Positions 44,600 to 55,349 of a DNA stretch of 64,000 nt are shown in pieces. The position numbers and the translations under genes are program-made. The stretch is from Tetrapyrgos nigripes (taxonomy: Eukaryota > Basidiomycota > Agaricomycetes > Agaricales > Campanellaceae). The notes below the pieces were generated by a model. That model saw nothing but the letters and a program-made list of their open reading frames with translations. It made no database searches and was not told where the DNA came from. Numbering within the stretch: the first letter of the stretch is position 1; the number at the start of each line of letters is the position of its first letter. The DNA is taken from assembly GCA_013368315.1 (NCBI GenBank), contig JAACJM010000339.1, positions 1 to 64,000 of the forward strand. Direction: 5' to 3'.

Positions 44600-46849
44600 T
44601 CAAGATGGCACGAGTCCAAGCCCAACCGCTAGATGCTTTGCCCTAATACTAGGCAACGCCTTTGTTAGCGTATCCGCCAACGTGTCCTCTGTAGGACAAT
44701 AGATGAGGTTCATCTGCCCCTCATCAATCACGAAACGGATAAAATGGTAACGAATGTCGATGTGCTTTGTCCTGCCATGGTAACGATGGTCCTTCGCGAG
44801 TGCAATGGCAGCTTGATTATCCGAAAGAAGATTCGTAGGAGACGGGATAGCGTCCGAAAATGAAGGCGTGAACACTTGTGAAATGAATGAGCGCAGCCAA
44901 AGACCCTCTTTGGCTGCCTCAGTTGCTGCGACGTATTCCAATTCACAAGTCGAAAGTGATATCAAGGATTGGGAACGAGAGGACCACGTAACTGCACCAC
45001 CATCAATGATGAAGACATACCCTGTTACCGCCCTTCTATCATCGTTCATGTTCCCATCCGCATCAACAAAACCTTTCGCATCCTTCATCGCAACTCCATA
45101 CGTCAACGACAAGTCTTTCGTCATCAACAGGTAAACAACCACGCGCTTGGCAGCCTTCCAATGCGAAATACCCGGATTATTAAGAAAACGGGCAAGAGAG
45201 TGAACTGCAAAGGCGATATCAATTCGAGTAGTCACTGCAGCATACATCAGTTTGCCGACTATGGACCTGTAAGGGAATTTCTCGACGTCAAGGACTTCGG
45301 AAGGTGTTTGGGGGCATTGGGCAGATGTGAGTCGGTTGTGGATATCCATAGGGATGGAAGTGGGTTTGGTATTTTCGAGTCCAAATTTGCGAGCTATGGA
45401 TTCGATATATGAGCGTTGAGATAACGATATCGTACCATTTTCCCTGTCCCTAATAACTTGAATACCCAAGATCCAATGTAATTCTCCCATGTCCGTGATA
45501 GTGAACTGTTCTTGAAGCTTGTCCTTGACGTAGTTGATAAGCTCGATAGAAGACGCAAGAATAGTCAAATCGTCTACGGATGCGACGATGACGATGAGTC
45601 CAGTGTCGTAATGCTTGAAGAACACGGCATGGTCCACCTCACATCTTTCCATATCCATCAGCTCTTTCAACGTTCTCCCAAACTTCAGGTACCAATAACG
45701 CCCGCTCTGCTTGAGTCCATAAATCGGCTTTCTCAGTTTCAGGACAGTTTTGGATGGAGAGTCGAAAGGATAACCAGGGGGATGCTTCATGTAGATTACC
45801 TTGTTTTCAATGAGCTCGCCATTAAGGTAAGCTCCCTTGACGTCTACTTGATGTATTTCGAGGTTGTACCTTGCACCAAGAGCGAGAGCAATCTGAATCG
45901 ACGATAACCTAGCAACCGGAGCGTAGGTTTCGTTGTAATCCACTCCCTCTTGTTGAGTAAATCCCTGGGCCACGAGTCTGGTCTTGTATCTTGCAATACC
46001 ACCATGCTCGTCCTTCTTGATCCTAAAAACCCATTTACACCCAACTATATTGGCATGCTCAGGCATTGGGACAACTTCCCAAGTACCCAGCTCCAACAAT
46101 ACATCCAGTTCCTCCTGAATAGACTTCTCCCACTTTGGCCAATCTGGAGACCTCTTCGCTTCAGCAAGGTTCTTCGGTTCCAGTGACTCGGTGTCAGCCA
46201 TGACAGCTTCCAGTGCCACGCCTTCGAGTTCCTCGATAACTGCTTCAGCGATACCTTTCGGTAGTTTCGAGCGTGTTTTGCCAGTGCCGGTAGTAGTACC
46301 AATTCCTTGTTGAAGGTCTTGTACGTATCGAGACGGTTTGTGATGTCTTTGAGGACGAGATGCAATAGGAGGTTCTTGTTTGGGTTCGGGTCCGGGTTCT
46401 GCATCCGAGATTTCGTCATCACTCGGGTGCAAATTTTCGTATACCGGGCCCTCGGAATCACCGTCTAAGTCCGAAATTGGTGCCTCATCACTGTTCTCGG
46501 CAACCTCCAGCAACTCTTCTCTCTCCCCTTCATCACTAACACCGTCGAAGATGTTCTCCGTCACGAAAACCAGTGAACGCTCAACTGTTACAGTGCGAGT
46601 ATCCCTCCAGTAGACTCGGTGCCCTTTGCTTTGCACCGGGTCCTCGGTATCCTCATTGAATCCAATCCAGGAACCGACTCGCACTCTACCCAGCAGCTTC
46701 GGGTTATCGACCTCGTGGACATACACCTTTTGACCCCATTCCGGAAGCGTAGCAAGATTCGGTTTACGCCTGTATGCGACTTCATATGGTGTTTTACCAT
46801 TCAAGGCCCTCGTGGACGTTCGGTTTTTCAACCAAACTGCATGTCGCAA
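44600..46849 (-). CDS. Copia pol, integrase end, RT and RNase H, open (5' truncated)
   Basis: A 749-codon uninterrupted frame starting within the integrase (RHAVWLKNRTSTRALNGKTP) and ending LADTLTKALPSIRAKHLAVG-LGLVPS. It contains RT motif A (IHQVDVKGAYLNGELIE), VASVDDLTILAS (VDD) and RNase H blocks GFVDADGNMNDDRR, STCELEYVAATEAAKEGLW (E kept) and LLSDNQAAIALAKDH. It lacks protease, the integrase catalytic triad and gag. The lesions of copy 1 (7-bp insertion, 22-bp loss) are absent, so this is the better reference for the family's RT-RNase H. The 5' start is a junction with an inverted LTR, not a start codon. Confidence 0.9.
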   Translation of the reverse strand: MRHAVWLKNRTSTRALNGKTPYEVAYRRKPNLATLPEWGQKVYVHEVDNPKLLGRVRVGSWIGFNEDTEDPVQSKGHRVYWRDTRTVTVERSLVFVTENIFDGVSDEGEREELLEVAENSDEAPISDLDGDSEGPVYENLHPSDDEISDAEPGPEPKQEPPIASRPQRHHKPSRYVQDLQQGIGTTTGTGKTRSKLPKGIAEAVIEELEGVALEAVMADTESLEPKNLAEAKRSPDWPKWEKSIQEELDVLLELGTWEVVPMPEHANIVGCKWVFRIKKDEHGGIARYKTRLVAQGFTQQEGVDYNETYAPVARLSSIQIALALGARYNLEIHQVDVKGAYLNGELIENKVIYMKHPPGYPFDSPSKTVLKLRKPIYGLKQSGRYWYLKFGRTLKELMDMERCEVDHAVFFKHYDTGLIVIVASVDDLTILASSIELINYVKDKLQEQFTITDMGELHWILGIQVIRDRENGTISLSQRSYIESIARKFGLENTKPTSIPMDIHNRLTSAQCPQTPSEVLDVEKFPYRSIVGKLMYAAVTTRIDIAFAVHSLARFLNNPGISHWKAAKRVVVYLLMTKDLSLTYGVAMKDAKGFVDADGNMNDDRRAVTGYVFIIDGGAVTWSSRSQSLISLSTCELEYVAATEAAKEGLWLRSFISQVFTPSFSDAIPSPTNLLSDNQAAIALAKDHRYHGRTKHIDIRYHFIRFVIDEGQMNLIYCPTEDTLADTLTKALPSIRAKHLAVGLGLVPS

Positions 46850-46862
46850 CGCCTCTCCCCAA

Positions 46863-47111
46863 TGTTGGAAATATGATTTCTTTCTTTAGTATTTACAAGA
46901 CGGCCACTCGTAGTTATAATTTCATTTCTCGATCGTTTACTGCTTTTTGCCTCCATTTGGTATTTATACCGTAGCACAGCATTAGGTACCTCAGCGTTGA
47001 CTCTTACATCTCGCTGAGGTTAGTCTCCTTTCATATCTTTCTTTTTGGTCCTTTTACTTATAGTATTATAGCAGTTGTCTATTTCTATAGGTAAATATAT
47101 TCTTAGCGTTG
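46863..47111 (+). repeat. Inverted, truncated copia LTR
   Basis: 249 bp starting exactly at the LTR's outer TG and stopping within the second TCTTAGCGTTGAC block; orientation opposite to the pol it adjoins. Confidence 0.93.
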
Positions 47112-48306
47112 CTCAAGAGTTTTACCATAAACACAGTTGGTAACATGCTGATCGAAGCACACTTGGACTTTACTTCCCTTTGTTTGGAATACAGTCACTA
47201 TACAAAACAGTTCGTTTACTAGATTTCTGACTTCGTTTTACTACTCAGATGAGAAATATCTCATCTGGACTGCAATGGATGTTGTGTTCAGCATGTACTT
47301 ACAATCCCTGACTCCTACTAACACTCAGCGATTACCTACAAACTGTGTACAGACTCAGAGGCTTGATGGACCATAGTAAACTACTATATAGTACTTAGCT
47401 AATCATGTGGCTGACTATAAAAGCGCACTTCGATTACCTTATCATACAACAACTGCTTTTAACCGCCTTCATACAGATACAGTGCAACAGCAATACGAGT
47501 ATTGTTCCTGTGGAAAGCAGTTGTCTACAGTTCATCTTCAGTGGGAGGCGTTATACCCCTTGAGCCACTTAACTTCGTCTTCTCAGTACTCAGTTTTTAC
47601 ATACCAAATGTTCCACTTATCATATAGCGCCGTACTTGTGAAGGTGTGTTTGTGTAGTCGCTTGTCGTCTTGTGCAGTACCTTGCAGAGACATACTAAGT
47701 CTTCTTCAATTCTGAGCCAGTTTTGTTTTCACCTTCATCTAGTGCTTAGTTTGCCTTCAGAGGTAGCTGCACCTATTCAAGCAGTGCATTACCATCCACT
47801 TCTGCCCATCCCCAGTTTCATTTCGTGTATTTGTTGGCATATCACCACTGGGCACTCACATATCCACTCTCCCCCGTCTGTAATCATCCTCCTCATCTAC
47901 TACCCATCCTCTACCACATTCTGATCCTCCCCGTCACCTACCCTTTACATCCTTTTACCCTTCATCCCCCATCTGAACTAGTCTTCGCACAGTTGAAGTG
48001 CTACTCCATCTTGTCTTCACTTCAATTATACTTCTTTTGCTTCTTCCTTGAAGATTTGGTTTCTCTAGATCTACTGTGAGAGCTTTAGCATCTCCCTACC
48101 CCTGAACTATACACCTCGTCTTGAGTGGAAGGTAGTAGTTGGTTGAGTCACTCACCTTTGACCCCACACTCAGCGTCTCACCGAGGCAGAGGAATAGTTA
48201 TTAGTCCCTGGGACCCTGAGTATGCCATAATCAAATGCTGAATTGATGCGACTGATGGGACCTTCCATATATGGTCATGAGCCCACTCAGCTCAGTGCAA
48301 CACTAC
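47112..48306. other. Right part of hAT element 1, no gene recognised
   Basis: C/T-rich plus-strand frames (47407-48079, 48243-48635) are composition artefacts as far as I can tell; no transposase motif. Confidence 0.4.
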
Positions 48307-48314
48307 TTTTTGCC

Positions 48315-48971
48315 CTCAACACAAGACGTCCCAATGGGGCTTCTGGTCAGCCATCTAGCATCTGTGCAGCCACCAAAAGCCATCCTGTTGTGTTTTGTCT
48401 ATTTGCTCATTCTTCTTTCAACACCACCACTGCCACTGCCATTCACGAGCACCCACCCTCCCCCTCGTCTCAGACCTGCTCAGTTCTTTCTCTCTTTCCT
48501 ACAATATTGACCACCCTCATCTCCCCTTTTTGCTGTCACTTTGCTTTTGTAGTGTGCCTTCAGTGGTCTATTTTGTGCATATTTTTCAAGGTTGTGTTGT
48601 ACTTCTTTCAGGGCTCAAGGCCCGTGTTGTGCTAATCTGATTAGGAAGGATAGAACGGTGTAGTTTAGTGCCTTCCAGACACATTCAACATGTTGTTTTG
48701 ATTTATATCAGGTTTACAGTCTATACTCCCTTAGCATGCCTAAATGTATCATTTTTTGTACTATTCCATGGTATCTAAGAGCTCATATGTCATGTTGATG
48801 TTGCATCATGAAGGCTCTGAGGCTTCCGTAGTCTAACAACACTCACAACTTCAATCAGAGGCCAAAAACATGTAATGAAAGCACTTCCAGAGTAAGAACA
48901 ATGGAACTCTGGGCCTTGCCCATGGCTCATCAAAGGGGTTTGCCTTTTTGGGCTGTGGGAACATCACGTGT
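48315..48971. other. No gene recognised
   Basis: Between the two hAT elements; C/T-rich, short frames only. Confidence 0.35.
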
Positions 48972-49009
48972 TGAGGGCAAAAAGTGCCAAAGTTTTCTTG
49001 GGCCCTACA

Positions 49010-49973
49010 TAGTGTTGTAACAGTTCGACTATGGTCTGCTCTGACTCAGCTCAAAGCAGCTCTATTACAATGGCTCCAGCTCAGCTCTGGAGTCGTTTTT
49101 TCTTCGACTGGCTCTGGCCCTAGCTGCAAGAATTGTGTCATTTTCGGATTGCAACCATGTGATTACATTGTCATCTTGTCTTTCCTCCAAAGCACTGTGG
49201 GCAGCCATTGATATTTGTAGGCATTTTTGTTGGGACTTGAATTACGAAAGTTTCACATGATTTCTAGGCTGATAAAAGTCAAAGTATTTGTCACTGAAAT
49301 GCCAGCTTTAAATGGAAAGCTGGCATTTCAGTGGCAAATACTGGCAAATACTTTGACTCTTATCAGCCTAGAAATCATGCTAAAAATTCATAATTTAAGT
49401 CCCAACAAAAATGCCTGCAAATATCAATCACTGCCCACAGTGAAGCAAACACAGACTGCTCACTGTTCTTCTTCACTGGCCCTTCTCTGCAAAAATCTTT
49501 CCAATTGGGATGCTGAGCAAGGGTCTGGTGCTGCTATTGCAACAGCCGACGAGCTAAAGGACAGTGACGCAGTCTAATTCTTTCTATTCAGTCCATTTAC
49601 AATTACTAACACAGTCAGTCTGAGTATATATTAGGGAGTACATATGAGCAACCATGTCAGAATTTAGCCGATGAATTGAACTGAAATGAAAATCCCGCTG
49701 AAATCTTTTCTGACATGTTGCTAATACTCCCTGTTGTTTTGTTTCTTTAGCTTTCTTATCTTGCACAAGGGTAGCAATGTCATAGAGCAAAAAAAACGGT
49801 AGTGAAAGGCAGGCTGTACAGGTAAAAAAAAAGTGGCAGGAAAGACGACTCGAGCTGGCAACGAGTCATAGTCGAGCCACATGGAGTCAGAGCCGTCAGA
49901 CTGGTTCGGCTCACTCCAAATGCGGCTTGGCTCCATGACTCGCCGCAGTCGAGCCGGACCGCTTACAACACTA
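49010..49973. mobile_element. hAT-type element 2, non-autonomous, 8-bp target duplication
   Basis: 964 bp. Terminal TAGTGTTGTAACAG and inverse TAGTGTTGTAAGCG; flanks GCCCTACA at 49002-49009 and 49974-49981 are identical. It shares TAGTGTTG with element 1. Subterminal GACTC/GAGTC and GAGCC/GGCTC words are frequent in both ends, as expected for transposase binding sites. It contains a near-perfect 219-bp palindrome and no transposase. Confidence 0.93.
49209..49427. mobile_element. Near-perfect palindrome (fold-back MITE) inside hAT element 2
   Basis: TTGATATTTGTAGGCATTTT ... ATGCCAGCTTT, AAAT, GAAAGCTGGCAT ... AATGCCTGCAAATATCAA. Arms of about 105 bp with a few mismatches and almost no loop. 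Confidence 0.9.
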
Positions 49974-50050
49974 GCCCTACAGGTTTGATCACCGGACAAG
50001 TTGAAAGGTCAGCTCTGTGTCGGCTTCCCATGAGCTCGCCTCCAGTGTGC

Positions 50051-52470
50051 ATAATATGTCTGACTGAATATATTCATTTATTATCTACTACAGCCCCTTA
50101 TCCTGATGAATCAGTGTCCCAGACTGACATTGATGATTTGGTGTCTAAGAGTGGTGTAGACACTGCATGCAACATTGACAAAATTGTGTCTGATGATGTC
50201 AATGAATATTTCTCAACTGTTTTCGTTGTCATCCAGAGCACTTCTACCATTGGAAACTCAGACAACAACTTCTATGTGGACCTGTTTGAGCTTGCTAACT
50301 CCACATCTAAAGCTGTGAGTAGACTAGGCCTTGTAATTTTTGTTATGCTTATAACTGCTTTGGTTTAGCTGTCGCAACCTACCTCTGTCTCTTCAGCAGT
50401 ACCTGCAGATGCCTCTTTGCCTGTACCTGTGGATACCTCTTCTTCTCTACCTGCAATTGCACTGTCTTCCAGGAAGAGAAAGTTTTCTCAATATGATACC
50501 CATCTGAAAGCTATGCCAAATGTCTCAGGTCCCTCTAGCCATGCTTGGCCCATCCAACCTCTTCCAAGTGCCTGAAGTTGTGTCTCCTTGACACTTGTAC
50601 CTCCCCTGACAATGGCCAAAAGAAAGGAACATTGTAATCCTTCCTGAAGACCCTCCCACAGCTCGTCATCTTCACAGGAACAGCTTATGGAACACATGGC
50701 CCTGAGTCATGTCCAGTTTGAAGACATGTATGACTCATATAACAGTGAGCTACTTGACCTAACATTATACATTATACTAATGTCAGCTTCTTCAGCAGGT
50801 GAAGAGGTTGACAACCCCCCTACAAATCTCCACTTTGAGGACGGGCATGATATTCATTGATGTAAAGGCAATGGTGAGATGTACATTATACTCAATACTG
50901 CTTTAGACAGTAGCATCATTGCTTTAAGCAAGTTTGGAGGCAATCATACTGTTGCCAATATGAAACCACATCCTGACGTGGAGCTCGATTATTTCTTCTT
51001 GTATGACCTAGGCATTTGCTGGATCATGTGAGAGTACTCCACCATCTTCTTCTCAGGACTGTATTATCACAGTGGGAGATGGGAACATTGGAAGGATGGT
51101 CCTCACACTGACAGCAGCATATACAATTGCTTAACCCCTATATTCTACCCTTCCCTCTTGAGCCTGACAGTGTCCTCTCCAGTGCCTTTGCAGCTGGACC
51201 ATTCAAGGGCAAGAAAAGGACAAATAATCTGAGGAGAGTTGCAGTGGAGGAATGTAGTTCTGTGTATCTTTTTCATCCAATGTTGTATATTTTTCTCCCC
51301 TTATGTATGTTGCTACTAGACCACATGATTATTTGAAACACTTTATGACTAACTGTGCTATTTATACTGTTGACAGTCCAAATATTATGCAAGACCTCAG
51401 CTATCTGAGACATTTCTCTGTTAGCTGTCTGGAGAGTGTCTTGGGTGCAGTCATGCAGATGCCTCTTCCTCTCCATATGAGGGTTGATCAAGATCTTTTC
51501 CTCTTGTCATTCTCAATGATAGTAGATGGTTATAGGACCAAGGCTCCTCCTTGTACTGGTGCACCTGGATGGCAAGGCAACATTGTGTTGATAGGCACCA
51601 GCTATGACTATGAGAGCTATTTGTCAGACATCTCTGATTTAGATGCACGTGAGGCAGAGGCAATCAGACGGTGGAACTCAGACTCAAGGTCTGAACATCC
51701 CTATGGTAATGAGGTGACTGGACTACCTACAAACAGAACAGAGGAGATTTCATTCCTCTGTATCACTCAGTTCTGTCTATGATGGGTGAGTACCATTACC
51801 TCGCTTTCTTTCGATGACATTTATTGCAATAATTATCAGGACTCACTAATGCCAGTCATAACACTACTATGGACAATGTTGTTGCAACTGGAACACATGA
51901 AGATGTGGTGCACTAAGAAAGTGAGGTGGTGTACAAGGGGGCTGTCAACATTTCATTGCATGTGGTATCAGTGATCCTGTGTTAGTATAATATTGATAGC
52001 CATTGTAAACCTATGTGCTGTTTTGTAAACTAGCATTGCCATTGCTGGCTTGTTTAACTTCAGCCAATATTGAAGATGTTTTACATCATGCAACCGACTC
52101 TGCTGCATATCTTTGCCCAAACTAGACAGGACCAGATACTCTCAACCCTTCTTCATCAAAATCTTCATCTGCTTTATTGCCTGTAATCAGTGCATCCTCT
52201 CCATCTTTTGCTGTGCCCATAGCAGGCCTTTTTTTGTCCAGAATGTCACAACAGCATAACTTTAATGACCTTGACAGTATGGCACAGAATACAAGTCATA
52301 AACAGCTTTACATTGGGCAGATTTGTCTAATACAGTTGTGTAGTGTGCATGCCCCTGAAAGCCAACCCTCGTCCTCCAGGGACTGATACTCCTCCACTCA
52401 ACTCTATACTCAGGGCCGCCTGCCCATTGATTACATGGACAGCCCTTCTCCATTTCCCTGACTCACCTCC
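50051..52470 (+). other. Unrecognised coding fragments
   Basis: 50050-50370 reads DESVSQTDIDDLVSKSGVDT and YVDLFELANSTSKA before a GTGAGT donor. 51127-51782 includes AGPFKGKKRTNNLRRVAVEE, then in another frame MYVATRPHDYLKHFMTNCAI through TGAPGWQGNIVLIGTSYDYE and NSDSRSEHPYGNEVTGLPTN. These look like pieces of one or two spliced genes, with similar intron borders, but match no family I know. Confidence 0.3.
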
Positions 52471-52477
52471 TCAAATA

Positions 52478-53661
52478 TCACACCAACAATAGGGACTGAA
52501 CCTCTGCGAAATGAGCCCAAGGAATGGTTACATAGACAATGCCAATCTCACTTGTGAATTGAAATCCAGGATGATTGTGGAACAGGACAGAAATGCCCAA
52601 TATGGTCATTGGCACCACATTTGAAGCACTCTCCTGAACACACTTTTGCTGCTCCTGGAGTGAGAGGAAATGGGGTGGTGGAGCCGTGTTTCTTCTCCCA
52701 TTCCACAACCTGAGCTTGATATGCAGTCCAGCCTGCTTATGTATCTGCATGGGTAACTTGAGTGCTTGTTTTGTGTCATCAGGGATTTTGGGAAGAGAGG
52801 AAAAGTGAGCTGATTGAGTTTGTTGGCCAGAGACACAACAGAATGATGAAGGAGCAGGTGAAGTGTTACTAATAGATGTACCAGCCATTGTTCTGCAGAT
52901 CCCTGCAGTTGGGGAAGGTGGAGGAGCTGATGGAGAATGGCCTTGGAGCCGTTCCAGTTGAGCAATGTGAGTGATGAGACGTTTGTGTTTTTTGCGCTTC
53001 TCCTGTGCAGCAGCAGCAGCAGTGTTGATAAAAGTACAACTTAGACCCTTGATGGCATCTGTGAATGCAGTCCAGGCTTGGAGCAAAGCACTGGATGCAA
53101 ATTTTCCTTCACCAACCTGATATATGTTGCTCCTTCATGCACCTTTGCTGACTTCACCAGACCCAACACCTTATCAGCCCATGCCCAATGTGAATAAACC
53201 TCTACCCCTCTAGCTGTTGTCTTCTTCCCCAACTACTCTATCTCTAACTTTGTTGCCATCAACTCTTTCTCAAACTGCTCTGTAGTCTTCTTCACCCTAA
53301 CGACTAGTGGCCATTGCTTATTGAAAGCTGCCTCAAAGGCCACAAGTGAGGACTTCTCATCATTAGACAAGTCTTTGTACCAGTCCTGTGCCTTGCTGCC
53401 TGAGGCAAAGTAGAAGTGAAACTGCGCAATGAGCTCCTTCTCATCTGTACATTTGTGCTCGGCTTGGCAAACATCACTGAACCAGTCCTGGGAATTTTCA
53501 TCCAGGTGATCAGTGTCACCATAAAACTTCGACTCATCATCACTAGAATCTTGTGTAGGAACATGAATAGGAGGTGGTGATGTTGGTGGCGTGTCTCTGG
53601 TGGGAGTGTGTAGTCCTAAATCAGTAAGTGGGGTGCTTCTATTGGAACTCAGGGCTGACAA
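52478..53661 (-). pseudogene. Gypsy gag remnant
   Basis: 53661-53233 encodes a clear Ty3/gypsy gag capsid: FYGDTDHLDENSQDWFSDVC, ELIAQFHFYFASGSKAQDWY, LVAFEAAFNKQWP, then TTEQFEKELMATKLEIE. The next frame (53232-53041) continues GVEVYSHWAWADKVLGLVKS and KVHEGATYIRLVKENLHPVL, conserved in agaricomycete gypsy gags. A third frame to 52478 is Pro/Ser-rich. At least two frameshifts; no protease or RT follows. Its leader and LTR are at 53662-54141. Confidence 0.75.
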
Positions 53662-53929
53662 CAGGGGTAATGAATTGTCTCAGTGATATTCGTCTCAACT
53701 GGCAAGCGTGAGAAGGTACCTTCTGGGAGACAGAATGGTAACACATGGCAGTGGCTGGAATGTCATTTTGAGAAGTGTAGATGCTGCACTAAGATGCAAA
53801 ACATTTTTGTAGATGCTGCACTAAGATGCAAAACATTTTTTCTGAAGCTTGAGAAGACTCAGGAAACTCAATAGACTGTAGACTCAGAACATAGACTCAG
53901 CAAAGAAACTCAAAAGATACTTGGTTGCA

Positions 53930-53958
53930 CAGAGAGAATTGCACTCTCGTCACCAAGA
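53930..53958 (-). promoter_or_regulatory. Primer binding site next to gypsy LTR
   Basis: The minus strand reads TCTTGGTGACGAGAGTGCAA-TTCTC after the LTR end, identical over about 22 bp with the site at 11160-11183 of the small nested element; TGG at its start would pair with a tRNA CCA end. Confidence 0.65.
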
Positions 53959-54141
53959 TGGAGTAGGCCAACAGACTATAAAGTAGTGATGTTGTAGATA
54001 GACTAAATCAGTACCTGAGTCAAGTCTGGCTCTTTGGCCAGACTCTAGACAAATATGTACAATCAAGTAACTAAGCATCCCAAATGCCCCTGCTGTGGCA
54101 TACTCTGTGTCTATGGAATAGGGCAAATCCCTATTCCATCA
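53959..54141 (-). repeat. Putative gypsy 5' LTR
   Basis: 183 bp, minus strand TGATGGAATAGGG ... GGCCTACTCCA. Its first 28 bases form a hairpin (GGAATAGGG/CCCTATTCC). The 3' tip matches the 144-bp LTR family. Partner LTR not found. Confidence 0.6.
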
Positions 54142-55345
54142 AATCTTCAACCTCTCTCCAATACTCTTCCTTTGGAACAAGGACGAATCTCTTCTTCCTG
54201 CTCCTTCCAACTCTGAAGTGGAAAGGGTTCCATATGGGGTAGTCTGGTCACTCAATGATGAAGGCATAATCACTGCAGTGAATCACAAGCTGTTATTTTG
54301 TCCTCCAAATAAACAAGCAGCCTGTCACTTTTTAGCAAAGATGGAATTTTTATCACCTTTTCTATCAGCTCCATCCTCACATATTCACCATCATGACCTT
54401 TCCTTGCTGCCTCCACCATACTCTAGACATCTCCAAGCCTTCCTGGACATTGTTCAATGCAATGGGGATTTCTTGATACCTTTCCACAATCACGCTCCAT
54501 CCCATCAGAAGCTTCTACAGTACACAGCTAGCCCTTTAATGTCCAATTGTCTTCGCACTTGAAAGTGTTATTTCAGTGAACTCATCTTTCAAGGGGTTAC
54601 TTTCAATACTGAGTTTCCTAGGCATCTGAACACTCCTGTATTGTTTGACAGCCCTGAAGCCTTCTTCGAATCCATTGCTGGGTTTGAAAGTCACCAATAT
54701 TGCAATATGCAGGCATATGAGTCAGCTGTCAGTCATAGAGATGCAGCTGAAACAGTGCAATTCACATGTAACAATGCTGCATTTGGGGATGATAGTGAGC
54801 TGGACTGGTTGCTGGCTGATTCATCTCAGACCAGATGGTCCTTTTCCCAGCAATTGCACTCTTTTGGTAAACTAGTCACTATGCTGAGACAGGTGTGGTG
54901 GATATCCCATCAGTGGGAGATATGGGAAATATTGTTCATTATATTCATAAAGGCGCAGTTATGGGTCTTAGGTCTCTGGGTTACCCATGTCGAACTCAAT
55001 CAGAAACTGGGAATGCTTTTGTGTCTTTCCATAACTTCGTGCTTTACAACTTGTCTCTATCTCGTCAAAGGGCAATGGGTTTCAATGTCTTTACACCAGA
55101 AAATTGTCTGTGCAAAGATGGAAGGTCAGACTGTCAAGAGTTCAAATTATTGTTTGCAAGTCTCGAGCAGTTATCATGTATATAGAGCTCAACTATACAC
55201 TGTATATAGACTTGAAGTATTTCTTGTGTACAGATACTAGTTATCATTTTTAATCTACCTCCTCCAAGATAGCACTGTCTCCTTTTATTTCTGCTCCACT
55301 CCTATATTTGAGTCTCTTTTGCATTTCTGTCTCCTTTTCATCATT
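54142..55345 (+). other. Unrecognised coding region with frameshift
   Basis: One broken protein seems to run through here: VPYGVVWSLNDEGIITAVNH (54225), then YFSELIFQGVTFNTEFPRHL (54565), FDSPEAFFESIAGFESHQYC, DDSELDWLLADSSQTRWSFS, and after a shift near 54890 VDIPSVGDMGNIVHYIHKGA and GYPCRTQSETGNAFVSFHNF. Hydrophilic and coding-like. Family unknown. Confidence 0.35.
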
Positions 55346-55349
55346 GTCA

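Larger units (their letters stand above)
44273..47111 (-). mobile_element. Copia copy 2, rearranged: 3' half plus inverted truncated LTR
   Basis: On the minus strand a complete 3' LTR (44273-44592) follows an intact pol 3' half (46862-44593). At 46863 the sequence changes, without extra bases, to the terminal TGTTGG of an LTR in the opposite orientation, which breaks off at 47111 (249 of 320 bp). Sequence is close to copy 1 (10416-17128). It sits inside hAT element 1. Confidence 0.93.
42886..48306. mobile_element. hAT-type element 1, 8-bp target duplication, split by copia
   Basis: Ends TAGTGTTGCGCTGAGCCAAG and, inverted, TAGTGTTGCACTGAGCTGAG. The flanks CTTTTTGC at 42878-42885 and 48307-48314 are identical 8-mers, the hAT hallmark, and the empty site is seen in repeat C copy 2 (CACTTTTTGCCCTCAACAC). 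About 2.6 kb is hAT sequence (42886-44272 and 47112-48306); the rest is a copia fragment. I found no hAT transposase (no RW..C or dimerisation motif), so it was probably moved in trans. Confidence 0.88.
48972..50050. repeat. Dispersed repeat C, copy 2 (inverted), split by hAT element 2
   Basis: TGTTGAGGGCAAAAAGTGCC ... GGGCCCTACA before, and GCCCTACAGG ... GCCTCCAGTG after the hAT at 49010-49973. It is the inverse of 42786-42885 plus 48307-48322. Confidence 0.85.

Noticed and set aside
47407..48635. Several open plus-strand frames of 80-130 codons
   Set aside because: They arise from C/T-rich composition; no motif, overlapping frames equally open.
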